A stretch of DNA of 64,000 nt, from assembly GCA_947396885.1 (NCBI GenBank), contig OX377202.1, positions 64,452,643-64,516,642 of the forward strand, given 5' to 3'. The number at the start of each line of letters is the position of its first letter. Position 1 is the first letter of the stretch. A program made the translations under genes and the position numbers. Origin of the DNA: Heligmosomoides polygyrus polygyrus. Its lineage: Eukaryota; Nematoda; Chromadorea; Rhabditida; Heligmosomidae. The notes under the pieces were generated by a model that saw nothing but the letters and a program-made list of their open reading frames with translations, had not been told where the DNA came from and ran no database searches. This document shows positions 22,598 through 34,300 of this stretch, in pieces.

Positions 22598-24460
22598 CAT
22601 GTTTTCGATGACTTCATCGCCGCACAGCTCGGCCTAGTGCGCCCATGTCCTCGATAGAATATTGCTAAAAAATCGATGTTGCCAAAATCGGTCGAAATTG
22701 ATAGCATTCGATGGCACTTTTCAAGCAGAACAGAACGATGTTATTGGGAGTGTCGAAAACCCAAATATGAACAAGTAAGAGTGTAGGAAACTTCAACCGC
22801 TAAGTCCGCCGCCCTAAAACGGCAGATGGGGCTAAGGCAGTTTAGGCAGCCGAGAAGTTCTGATCACGTGATCGTAAAGTACCGTACCTTAAGCGCTCTG
22901 TTCGCATACGCATTTTGAGGGCGTCAGCTACCCGCCTCTTCTCGAACCACCGAATCGGAAAAAAATGCGTCACGCAAGACTCACCTGCATTTTCGCACCG
23001 TTGTAACATTGCCCCTCCTAAGCTAAGCAATTCTACTTTGATGCACTGACAGACCGTTCGACTGCATACAAAACCTACAAGCTGCAACCTGAAAGGTTCC
23101 AACTTGACAGAGCTATTGCGCTCCGAAAACGGCCGCGCGTGCTATTTGCGAGCTGTCGCTCCCCTCGACTGAAAGGTTTGAATCTACATGCATTGTTCAC
23201 GGCACACTTCAAAGGCCAATTGGACAGCCTTAGAGCAGCTTTTGACTAGGGCGGCTGCAAATTTCTGATAAAACTCCCCAAACGCTCGGTCTACAAGCTG
23301 TCGCGCCCACTCGATTGAAAGGTTTGAATCCAACACTTGTAAAAGTTAAATACGAAATAGAGAACAAGCAGTCTAACTAAAAGGAAGAGGTCGTAGTTAT
23401 CCAAACCTTGTTTAGTGCACGTCAGGTATTCTACTCCACCCTCGTTTGGAAGGATCAATACGTCGCCGGAACACCGGAAGTGTGAAGACTCTAGTTAGGC
23501 GATTTACGGCGTCCTCAGATGGCGCGAGGGGTCACAGAGGCAGGAGAGTGGACTGGCTCCGGAGCTAATCTGGGTCCCGACCAGGGCTATTGGACTTCCA
23601 CGTAATAAACAGGTACAAACGCATGAAAATTTGAAATCGAACCACTCTTCGAATCAGAATTGAATAGGGAATGCTCTCACAAATTATTTTCTCGTTTTTG
23701 AACAATTTTTAAAATGACACTCTGAGTTTGCTTCGTAACTACGTGGCAAAAATGTCTTACAGCCTCGTCGAAATTTCACCCATGGAGGAATAAGGTGTTT
23801 TCATAGGCTTCCAAAAGTCTATGTTTCTTTCTTCATAGAAACGATTTTATGTCCACTTTAATCATGTGAAAAGTGTGCGGCTAACTGCAAAAAAGTGTCA
23901 TGTGGGCAACTTTGCCAGCGTACAATTACTAGCGATTTCACCCCAGAAGTTCCACTTTCGCAGCTTCATTTCAACTATAACGTTAAGCGGGACAAATGAG
24001 TATACGCATATATAAACTTGATATTCCAAAATTACAGTCCTCCAAAGTGGCACATTTTCTGAAACAAATGCAAATTAATTTACCGGATTCTTTAAAAAAT
24101 TACATCATTGTGACCACAAGAAACTAGGGAATCCAAAGAACTATGTGATACTATGCAAAGTGGAAAAGTCGCGTTAAGAGGCCGAATCTCTTCCTTCATT
24201 AGCTACTTGGGAGCTGTGGGTGTAATTATCTCCCGCGAGGAAAGGGGTTAGCTGCGCCAGGCAGAAATTAGGTCACTGAACTATTTTTCAGGCGCTCGCT
24301 AGGCGATTGCAGCTCATCGGGAGGAGAGCTCGATGCTGATCCCGAATATCTGCTTCAATTTACAATACGCTCAGTTTGAAGAGCACTACAGAAAAGAGGC
24401 GAAAAAGGCGTTTTTTTCGCTTTTCCGCCCAAAGACCAAAAGATAAGGCCGGTATTGTAG
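22598..24460 (-). repeat. Right arm of interrupted palindrome
   Basis: Reverse complement of the three blocks in 13985-18190. It contains no transposon, so it preserves the pre-insertion structure of the left arm. No gene is visible. Confidence 0.85.
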
Positions 24461-27400
24461 TGTCGTAATGACGTTGAATACATTTAGTACACTGCTGAGT
24501 ATTACGTCAATCTTGGCATCTTTTTCTTAAAATACCATGTTGCGCTGTCGGAGGACAGCAAGGACGGGGACTGAAGGAGAGCATGGATTACGCACGCCCC
24601 CTGATCAGCACTTCGCCATTCCACATTGTATAGCATTCCGCGCAAATTTGGTCGAGGGGGAGGTCACCACGCAGAACAGCTCCATACCGCACTTCGCACT
24701 GCTGCATGAAATTAAAAACGTTATTCAACACGTGTGTGTCTACCATTTGATGAACTGTGTTAGACCATTTATGATGTAATTCGACATTCATGTGCCTTCT
24801 TGTGAAATAGGAAAAGCACTGAATACATGGTGACCCTCGCTTCCGATCCAATTTGCGTCATTTGATAATGGCATTTTGGAAAGCCCGGATCTTAGAATAA
24901 TTCATCTTGGCATCAGGGATGTGAGGAAGTTTTTTTTTAACGAAGAGCGAAAGACGGAATACGGAACCGAAGAGCTCAAAAATGGGCGAAAACCGGAATA
25001 GGAAACACCGAAATGGAAATGTCTCAAAACTCACTACTTCATCTAACTTTTCATAAACATACATTTATGTATAATGGTAGTAATAACTGAGACAGCTGCT
25101 AACGAATTTAGATAGCTGACAAGGCAGCATGCGTCTCTTTTTCAGCAACATATAACAATAAAAAATTCTTGTATTCTTATTATTACTAAGACGAATTTTC
25201 GAACATTACTAGTGTAACAAATCGAAGACGTTTGTTCAAAACTTTCTGTAAACAGGAAGAAAGCATTTTAAACGCAATGAACCCAGCTGACCAGTAAGAT
25301 TCCAGAGATTTCGCCACTCATAGCATTTAACCGATCTTATTGAATGTTCCAGGTCTATCCCAGTTAGGAGGGGCCAGAGTCGAGGTTACAGTTGCGTTCA
25401 GCACCCACGACACGACACCCACGCTGAGCTCGTATGGGTACCGTTGTATCATTTGGCCGTAGCTGAAGCTCTGAAACGAACTCAGAGGTGGGGATTGAAG
25501 TGGCAAGACACCGCATGCCCTCCTCCGACTAGGACAGATCTAATGTCCCCTATGGAGCGCATGGTTAGCAGCCTAAGAGTGCTTATAGAATGCTGATTTA
25601 GATGTGGTGCTCCAGGCCAGACCTAAGATTACTAGGGAAAAAGATAAACATACTCCAGATAAGGAATATGATTCGTTACTCAAAAACTCATGGAATCTTT
25701 GTGGATCTCGCTTTTCTATAGCACATTGCTTTAGGAGAAGAGAAAAGAATCCAATTTAGTTACTGTTTCGACACCAAGATGCTGCACCGGTCTGAAAGCA
25801 GCACAACCACAAACGCATAGTTAATCTCTTTCTTCAGCCTTTCGTTTATGTACAAGAGGTGAATGAAGGCAGCGCAAAATAATCGGTACATGAGTGATGG
25901 GTCACCATTTCCTTTCCGTATTCCGGAACAAAAGAGATCAAAACACAGAACGGAACGGAAAAACTGGAAACGGCCGAAAACCGGAATTCGGAACACGGAA
26001 GCGGAAATTCCGCACATCCCTGTTTGGAATGATCCAGCTCTTTGACGTTTCCTTCCTTGACGAGAAAAGAGAGTCTTTCGATACAAGCACTCTTGTTGTT
26101 CTTGCTAAAGAATGGATTCCTCTTTAAGGAACGATAGTATTCTGATAACTGTCATCTGCGAAAAGATGAAGACCGGCGCTAATAATTCCCCTCTCAGGAA
26201 TGGGCTTTGTATGCCTTTGCTGATTAGATCGCTACAGCACAGAAGAATAGACGAAGGTGGCCATGCACAGTTCTGTGGGAGGCCGAGCGAGAAGTGCTCC
26301 AAAATACTAGTGGACTGCCTACAAGGCCGATCGATAGCTCCGCAGGATGCGGCCACAAAAGGACAGGTTCCCTGCTCTAGGTGCTCGGGCATGCATTATC
26401 TAAGGGACTAAGGCTGTGGACCAGCCGCGGTGGAAGATTGCGCTCTGCCAATACACAGCAGTGAACCGAGGTCGACCGGCAGACAGAGGCGCAAGGGTGT
26501 AACGAAAGAGCGGGAAGTGGATGCTAATTTGTCTTCCCGGCTCCGTCCCATGGACAGTCATTACTGCATGTTACCTGCACATCTGCTGCATTGGACAGGA
26601 ACATCAACTCTAATCAGAACCTATGTACGACCCACAGTAGAAAGTGACAAGAACCATGAGAGGTAAGTTGAAAGTTCGAGTCTCAGTGGGTAAATCGCCA
26701 CTCAGGTAAGACTTGTTAACCTACCGAATCCTCAAAGTCCTGCTGCTGGGCGAATGCGAAGATCTAGGGAGACTCTCCGGCCAGGCCTGCTGAAAATTTG
26801 TCAAATGTTAAATACTAAAGTACCCTGCTAAATACGCTGTTTGTAATAGTTTCTCACATGGCTGATGGTTACATTCATCCCGTTTCCTGTGCCTCCTTTA
26901 TTTTTTGTGTTTCCTTACAATATGTGTGCTAGACTATTGAATATGCCTCGAATAAATAAATAAATAAACAAATAAATAAATAGATAAATAACCTCCATCA
27001 TGTTTTTGCGGCAGGTTCTCATGGTATGACGTTTTGTTGATATGGGAAATCGGGGCTTAAATCTATACTTACATTGCTCGCATTGCTCGAAGAGCTGGGT
27101 TGTGCAACTGACTCTATGGCCAACGCTGGGCGGTAGAGGGAGTCCACCGTTGACGGTGGCTGCATGGTAGCGCATCGACTTCACGTGGACTACATGGCGG
27201 ACACCAAATGATATCAAGGATGCTTAGCAATGACCACAGTGAGCGACCTGAGTCCGTCAGATCAGTCTGTCCTCCTGAAGGTAATCATTAGGTTCTCTCT
27301 ATTGGCGTTAGTTTGCCACCGCGTTGCTACGGCAACACCGAGTCGCCTCCACTGGCCACAGCCTGGCTCAACACCTGTTTTGCTCCGCGTTCATTCATGA

Positions 27401-28182
27401 TTTTTCGGTGAATCTTAACATAAATAAATCTCTGGGAGCACTTCAAAGAGGGTTTTAATATGCTTGCGACTTTCGCTGTAATTGGTTCCTAATCTATAGA
27501 ACGTTTTATTAATTTTTCAGTGTTCAAAAAACATTGGCAGGTAGACTAGGAAAGAATACTGTTTTTCCGCTAATGTGGAGAATATTCACAACATTTTTAA
27601 CACCTCCCCCACCCTCGGACCACATTGCTGAAGTCAAGGAAATAAAGGTAAAAGTGTTGCGAAAAAAATTTGCCGTTTCCTTAGAGCGCTCGCTTCTCGA
27701 ACAATTTTCGGTCATGGATTTCAGTCATGGATGACTGATAAAATTTGATTGGCCAGAAAATAACGCAAGAATACGCCATATATGTATGTTAAACAACCTA
27801 CGGCATAAAATTCCAAACGTTTCTACAAGCAATGGTATATTTTTGAAAGCAGATGGTTTCTAATGAAATATCAATTCTCACTCAAAAAGGTTAGAAATTT
27901 CTCCAATTTTTGGAAACCCCTTTCTGATGCATTGGGTGCGGATTCCCGATGTTTTGCTTATGGATTCAAAACTGGCCCTATAGGCACAATAACCAACCCT
28001 GCGAAGGTAAGCAGAATTGGGGCTCTAAACCTCAGCAGATCTATAGTGTGTACAGCCTTTTTATGAGTCTGTCATTCGAAGGAAGTAACAGGGATGTAGC
28101 TAAGATGGACCACTGCTGAAATATGTTGAGCAAGAAACGTACTTTCTAACATTATTGCATTCATTAGAAAATAAGGATAAAG
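24461..28182. other. Long non-coding stretch
   Basis: No supported gene. A frame of 87 codons on the minus strand (24588-24851; RRHMNVELHHKW) looks protein-like but was not identified and may be a transposon scrap. Purine-rich cggaa-type low complexity lies at 24930-25030 and 25920-26020, and a TAAA microsatellite at 26951-26991. The rest shows nothing. Confidence 0.5.
26951..26991. repeat. (AAAT)n microsatellite
   Basis: About ten aaat units with single-base interruptions. Confidence 0.95.
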
Positions 28183-28460
28183 GCAAAAGGATGGCGTTAC
28201 TCAATCCCTTTTGGGATGCGCCACGCTTTCTACTTCTAGGAGATATCGTGGAGGTGATTTGAATGCGTATTTGGCTATACAATGGCTTGAGGTGGTCAGC
28301 CAATGAACAAGTCAGCGCTTTATCTTTCTCAGAAAAGTCGAGTACCAATTCTCCCACCCCGAAGACTGGAGGAATTGGATAGCGTGGGCGGGAAATCCGA
28401 ACCAAAAACTCGGTATCGGATGCAACAGTCAGCACTCCTCCGACTACGCTACACGCGCCT
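28183..28460 (+). repeat. R1 dispersed repeat, copy C
   Basis: Same block order as copy A. Directly followed by copy D in the same orientation. Confidence 0.85.
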
Positions 28461-28464
28461 TAAA

Positions 28465-28760
28465 AGGATAAAGGACGGCGTTGTTCAATCCCCTTTGGGA
28501 TGCGCCACACATTCTACTTCTACGGGACGTCGTGGAGGCCAGTTGAATGCGTATTTGGCCATACAATGACTTGCGGTGGCCAGCCGATGAACAAGTCAGC
28601 GCTTTATCCTTCCCAGACAAGTCTGGTACCAATTCACCGACCCCGGAGGTATGGAAGGGTTGGTTGGTATGCGGAAAATCCCAACCAGGAACCTGGTATC
28701 GGGTGCAGGCGGCAGTCGGCGACTCCTCCGACTGCGCTCCGCGCGAACACACGCGCCCTT
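28465..28760 (+). repeat. R1 dispersed repeat, copy D
   Basis: One of the best preserved copies in the window, from ggataaaggacggcgttg to the GC-rich end with ctccgcgcgaac. Forms a head-to-tail pair with copy C. Confidence 0.85.
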
Positions 28761-29460
28761 ACTTGGAAATAAATAAGAAAAAACCTAGAAGTTGTGGCCT
28801 ATGTAATTTGACTCACAAACAGAGCAACAGTGCGTAGGTAGGAAGACTTCGCCATTTTGCACAACTGCATATTGTCATATAGCAATAGAACGGAACCTCT
28901 TTTAGAACATTAGGAGCCGCATGTGAGACAAATTTACATGCGAGATTCATAGTAATTTTCAAGGATGAATTTAGAGCCGTACTGGTGGTCACTGTGTCAA
29001 CAAAATCCTTCAGTATTATGGGACAATTACGAGAGGGTAGACAATCTTCGTGACGTAGAAGTTTTGGCGACAGCCAAAGTTTGGTTGGGAGGCATGAAAG
29101 GTTTCGGTGGCGATAGCTGGCGATCGATCTCACGTTTAGAAATCATATCCCTGTCGAATGACACATGGGAACTCTTGTATCGCCATGATATTCTACAGAC
29201 CTGTCGCGAATTAAATGTGGTCTAGACAACTGTCTCCTCGATTCTTTAATAATGATAAGACAGATTTCTGGACGATTGAAAAATCGAGCTCCTCGGATTC
29301 ATCGACTCAGAGCTCTATCACGCGTATGAAAACCTTTTAAACCCCAAGAACTTTTATTTGAGCAGAAGAACAGTTCACGAGCGGAGTATATTAATTTGAA
29401 AGTGGTATTTTAGAAGCGACATTAGTTTTAGACTTCAATGTTTCTAAACTTTTGAGCTCT
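28761..29460. other. Upstream region of the RPGRIP1L-like gene
   Basis: Presumed promoter-containing region. No TATA-like or other motif can be supported by eye. A frame of 86 codons at 28965-29225 has no recognised similarity. Confidence 0.45.
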
Positions 29461-29473
29461 CAATCTTTGCAGG
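29461..29473 (+). promoter_or_regulatory. Probable splice acceptor before the first coding exon
   Basis: caatctttgcag ends 39 nt before the ATG at 29512. It fits the nematode acceptor consensus. It could receive either a trans-spliced leader or an upstream non-coding exon; the sequence alone cannot decide. Confidence 0.55.
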
Positions 29474-29511
29474 GGAAAAGCTGGAACCGTGCTGTGCTTT
29501 GTTAAGGTGAA

Positions 29512-31310
29512 ATGGTGATTAGGCCTCCGATTGAGACATGGAGTCGGGTCCAGTTGGAGGAGAATTTTCATTCGGCCTATCAGCAGTTGCAGTCGGCTCA
29601 GAAGAAGATCAACGAGCAGGATAAGAAGATAACAGTGTACCTTTCACACTTTCCGGCCTCTTTTTTCGCTCGGTATTTCTCAAGAGAGACTTCTTTAGAC
29701 TGAACACCAGATTGCGGTCGTCGGTGATGGAGCAAAAAGCAAAAGAGGATGCGTATGTGGAAAGAGAGAAGTTCGAAGAGCTACGGAGAGAAAACCAGCT
29801 CCTCACATTGAAGGTTCGCTCTAGCATTTTTACTCCGTGAAGTTTTCGAAAAGGATGTTTTCAGCTGAAAACAGTCAAGCATCAGATTCTGACCTACACT
29901 ACTCCAGCTGCGAGGCCAGTGACAGCGTCAGCAATGACTGTAAGTATAACGTCACACAGTCTGCAAATAATCTTTTGAGGATAAGTTTTTGACTTATATC
30001 TCCCTTATTCCTACGCATAGGTGTTTTTGAAGAAAAAACTTTCGCTCACCTGTTTCTCTGGTTTTTGACTTGTGTCACAACAAGGGAACCGGGACTGAAA
30101 ACAAATATAATACATAGTTGATCAGCAAGAAGACTACAGTTCTCACATCGAGAGACATATCGGCCATGATCCCGAGAAAATGAACGCATGCTAGAACCTT
30201 AAACCCTTAATGGGACGCCGAACGTTGCTATGCCAATTCGTGTCTGTGATATACCCAAACATGTTTTGACCTTGAAGTTAATAGAAATAGCAAAAGTAAT
30301 GAGAAAAAGTAAGGACCACAGTTGGCATCGGTCTCATGGTCAGAGGAAGTCTTGGCTAAATTGCAGTCGAACCCTTATCTGTCGCTTTGCTCCTTGTATA
30401 GCGACAAATTTTGTAGCAGCATTGGCTGCTCTCGATCTTCTGCTTCGCTGTGACCACTGGTTCTATATCCATGACTGCGATGTTAAGGGTCGAACCACAC
30501 ACCGCCCGCAGCCGTCGATTCGTCGACCACCGCAAACGGCGTCTACGACAGCGGAAAAGACAGGCAGGACAGAACAGAACACCGACAGGACAAGGTACTC
30601 AGTGTAGCCCGGTGGCAGAGAAAAACCGCGCACTTCACATTCAATGTTAAAGGACCCCTCCCAACCGAATAAGCGAATCGTCTCTGAAGGACAAGGCAGC
30701 CTACATCAGACTCAATCGACTTGTGAGAGAGAAGAACAGCGAGGTGGCCGAGCTGCAGTACGAGGTCGAGCGCCTCAACGGGGTTCGTTAGCAGGAACTG
30801 GTTGTGCTTGCTTGCGCCCTGACCACATTTTCCTTCACCATCTGTTTAGCTCGTCAGCGATTTTCGTGCTCAACTGGAGCAAAAGTCGTCTGCAATGCGC
30901 GACCTGGAGGCAGAGGTTCGGAATGCCAAGGGAAGAAGCGACGACGCTCAATACTTGGGCAGGATCGAGCTGATCACCAAGCAGCTTGCCGTCATTCAGG
31001 CTGAGAACGAGGTGCTCAAAGAAGCTAATGAACGTCTCGTTAAGCAGTGAGTTGAAGAAAGACAGCAAAGCATCGCAGCGCTTGAAAACGTTCCAGCGTG
31101 CTAAAGCAAAACTATTAGGTCGTTGTCCATGGAGTTCGACGACAGTGCAAAGGAGCAAGTGGAGTTGAGAAAGCAGATCACCATTCTTGAAGAACGAATC
31201 AAGGATTCCGAGCAAAGGAGACATCGGGCTGAGCAACGGCTCAGGAGCGAGAAGCGGAAATTGAAAAGAGTTCCTGTGACTTCTGAGAAGCTGCAGGAGA
31301 AGGAGGACAA
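29512..31310 (+). CDS. mks-5: RPGRIP1L-like exons 1-7: N-terminal coiled coil
   Basis: Seven exons with introns of 50-550 nt. The start ATG follows a good acceptor, and the first residues (RVQLEENFHSAYQQLQ) align with the RVSREELED.. start of RPGRIP1L. The product is almost wholly charged heptad-type coiled coil (LRSSVMEQKAKEDAYVEREK, LEQKSSAMRDLEAEVRNAK, IELITKQLAVIQAENEVLKE), with a basic, low-complexity insert from exon 4 (GRTTHRPQPSIRRPP). In RPGRIP1L proteins this region mediates self-association and basal-body/transition-zone placement. Exon 4's acceptor (gttaag) is weak. Exon phases are 2, 0, 0, 2, 0, 2, 2 at the ends and all match. Confidence 0.85.
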
Positions 31311-34300
31311 GTAGGTTTTGTGTAGTTGAAGCTCGAGCTGGGAGCAAGAGCCAAGAAGAGAAGAGTGTGAAAGGATGTTACTTTTTTTCTAACTCTGGGT
31401 CTTTCTTTTAGTTTTGAACCGGCTTTAATGGAAACCGAAATAGCGCATATATAACATATAATTTGCTAAAACAGCCGCCGATTTTTTTTCAGTTCATGAG
31501 TAGTCACGAGATACGCTTCATCGTCTGACTGGCAGCATTTCAGTCATAAAATCCTTCGGCAGATCTTGTTAGGAGACTAACCGTTAGAGAAGAAGTTGAA
31601 TTTTCTTTGATAAACTGCAAAGCTTGAAAGAAATCAACTGTTTCATTTTAAGCGCTGATAATATATGTATCTTGTGTTACTATTCTATATTGTTGCTATA
31701 TTATTATTCTTTAGGCTTAGGATCTTCGTCATACCTTCATCATATTTATGAACCAAATCCGCAGTCAGTGGTTCTTCATCGTACCTTTTCTTCACCATAG
31801 GTTAGCAGGGTGAGTGGGTTTGAGTCCCGCCTGGCGCTAGAGTTTTGAAGCAACAAAACATCGTTACAACGGTACGCAACCTCAGAAGCAGCCGATTGAT
31901 GCTTAAGGAAAATGACTTGAATATAGCTTTGGCCTACCTCTAGGCTGATCAGCACAGGCCCTTTTATGGAATATAATATGCAGTCTAATATCCAGTCACG
32001 AGGTTTATAAAAAAGCTCGTGGAACCAGTGCCTGAAGTGCATCCTGAAAAGAAATTGAGGATCGCCGCCCTCCATCCTTCTATCTGTACTAAACATACGA
32101 AACTTAGAAAGCTTGTGAACTAGATATTATGTTATTAAACATGTGAGGTAAATCACATAATTCATTTCAGGAAAAGCGAACAGTCTGAGGACGAAGCGGA
32201 AATCTCACCGCTCTGGGAGGATATTGGAAGAAAACGAAAGAAGAAGGTGGCGCTTCTCTTTGAACTTATCCTTTGGAAGCCGTCGATATACATCTGTTTA
32301 TTTATATTTATTTATATTTGTTTATTTATTTGTACGTGGAGATCCACGCAAAAAATATAGCGAACAGAACAAGCACATTGAAAGCCAGAACAGAACGAAT
32401 AGAACATATATCGTTAGATTCAAACGACAGGCAGCAACAACGGTAGGAAGTGAGCTGTTGAGGAACATCCTGGAATCTGTCTTTGTACTGCCTTAGCGAT
32501 TTTGATAAGACGTTCTTATTCGAATATTTCGAAATTCAGTCCCAACGCGATTTGTGAAAAAACGTCGACCTTATATCAGTTCTGACCTCTAGAATCTGGA
32601 TCTTCATCTGGTCACTTCTACTACTTGAGCAAGATAGTGGATAAAGCTCCAGAAGAGGAAGGTGCAGCATACCATTGATCAACTTGCAGATTGTGATTAG
32701 ATCATATCTTCTTCTACGAGAAGCAGGGGTACGAAGTTGAATATTTTGCTTCTCTCAAAAGCCGACGAAACTATTGTAACTACACCCATGTCATGTACTC
32801 TTATGCAGCGCTCTCTTTTACAGCTATTTTGTAGAGATTCCAATCGGGAGGCTTCACGTTTGCAAGCAGGGGCTTGACATATGTCTTGTAGGCGAGTACC
32901 ATGTGAACGACCAAGTTTGTTTTTGTTTTCAATGATTTAACGAGCTTATGCACGATACGGTCCGCCTTCTTCGCCGCATTTCGCAATCCCGTTTGAAGGA
33001 CACCGTTGTGCTTAGTATGAATTCTAGGTCCCGCAAGGTGGGTTCTAGCTGACCAATCAGCAGTGGAATTTTTGCAGATTGAAGAGCGTCGTGATCTTCT
33101 TCATTCACAATGTTTTTGTACATTTTTATATCATCAGCAACCGTTTTGCAGGTGACACGGTGGACATCAACTAAGGAGGAAATCTGCTAGAGGTACATAT
33201 AGCAAACGAAAATTGAGAAGGACCTGGGACATTACTACTAACCGAGAATTATTCAGAAAATGATTCGTTGACTCTAACTTCAGAAGATCTATTTGTTAAA
33301 AAGTTTTTGATCCAGTTAATTATTCCAGTATGGACCCTATTCTTCCAAGGCTAAAGATCAATTTGTTGAATGGAACTGAACTTTGTCGAAAGCCTTCATA
33401 AAATCAAAGCAGACGATCTCGACATCAACCTTTTTATCAAGAGCCTGTGTCCAGTCGTTTAATGCCGATAGCATTACCAACCAGCGGTACTTCACCTAGC
33501 ATGTGCTCGCGTTAAGTATAGGCTCAAGCAGGTGAGAGATGGCAGTGATAACTTTTCTGACAAAATATGATGGTACATCATCCGGAGTAATGATGTAGTT
33601 CGCGGACAAAGTAGATAGTTCCTCGAAAACATCCTCTTTGCGAAGCAAATTGGACTTTCCATAATCTATGGAGGGCTCTCGCTATCGTCGTCACTGGCTG
33701 CGCAATCGAAAGTGATTTTTGGAAATGCTTAGCCAACATCGATGCCTTTGAAAACTCAGATATTGCTAAACTGCCAGCTCCATCCTTTGAAGTACATACG
33801 AATCTCTTCCGGTCACTTAAACACAGAATTGAGTATGTAGTGCATAAAACTCTGATTTGCTTGGACTACTAAGATTTTTTCTCTCGACCTGGTTTTGCTA
33901 TCTGTTTGAAAGTTGATCAAATCTTTCGCTCTTACTTGTAATCTATTAACTGTATTTCTGATTTATAATTGCCACTTTCAATGTGGCTTCTATAGATCTT
34001 CGATTTGCGCCCTTCTTCAGAATAGCAATGACGACGACATCCTTGAGCGACTCTACAGCGACGTGTCTTCTATTCTCTCTTCGCATGACGATCGCCTACA
34101 GCACTCAGACATGAACTCGTCTATAGCATCATCCGAGAACTTGTCAAAGTGAGTTTTCGTCCAGAGGTTTTTTAAAGCACTGCTCGCCTTTTTTGAAGGT
34201 GGAAAAAGATGTACGCAGCTCTCTACGATGAGCTGGAAAAGGTTCGGAACATGCTGCTCATCCAGAATAACATCAACCAGAAACAAAGCTCTGAGGTCGG

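Larger units (their letters stand above)
19104..22600 (+). repeat. Tandem unit 2, interrupted by RTE-III
   Basis: Starts like unit 1, is broken at 19157 by RTE-III and continues at 22271 exactly where unit 1 continues past 18680. It ends at about 22600, where the right palindrome arm begins. Confidence 0.85.

Noticed and set aside
28965..29225. 86-codon frame upstream of the MKS-5-like gene as an extra first exon
   Set aside because: No similarity to RPGRIP1L N-termini, the opposite strand is equally open, and the ATG at 29512 already aligns with the family start.
30850..31347. 170-codon leucine-rich frame on the minus strand
   Set aside because: It is the antisense shadow of coiled-coil exons 6-7, whose phases and homology fix the coding strand.
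31801..31850. T-arm-like sequence gtgggtttgagtcccgc
   Set aside because: The acceptor and D-arm partners are missing upstream; isolated similarity only.
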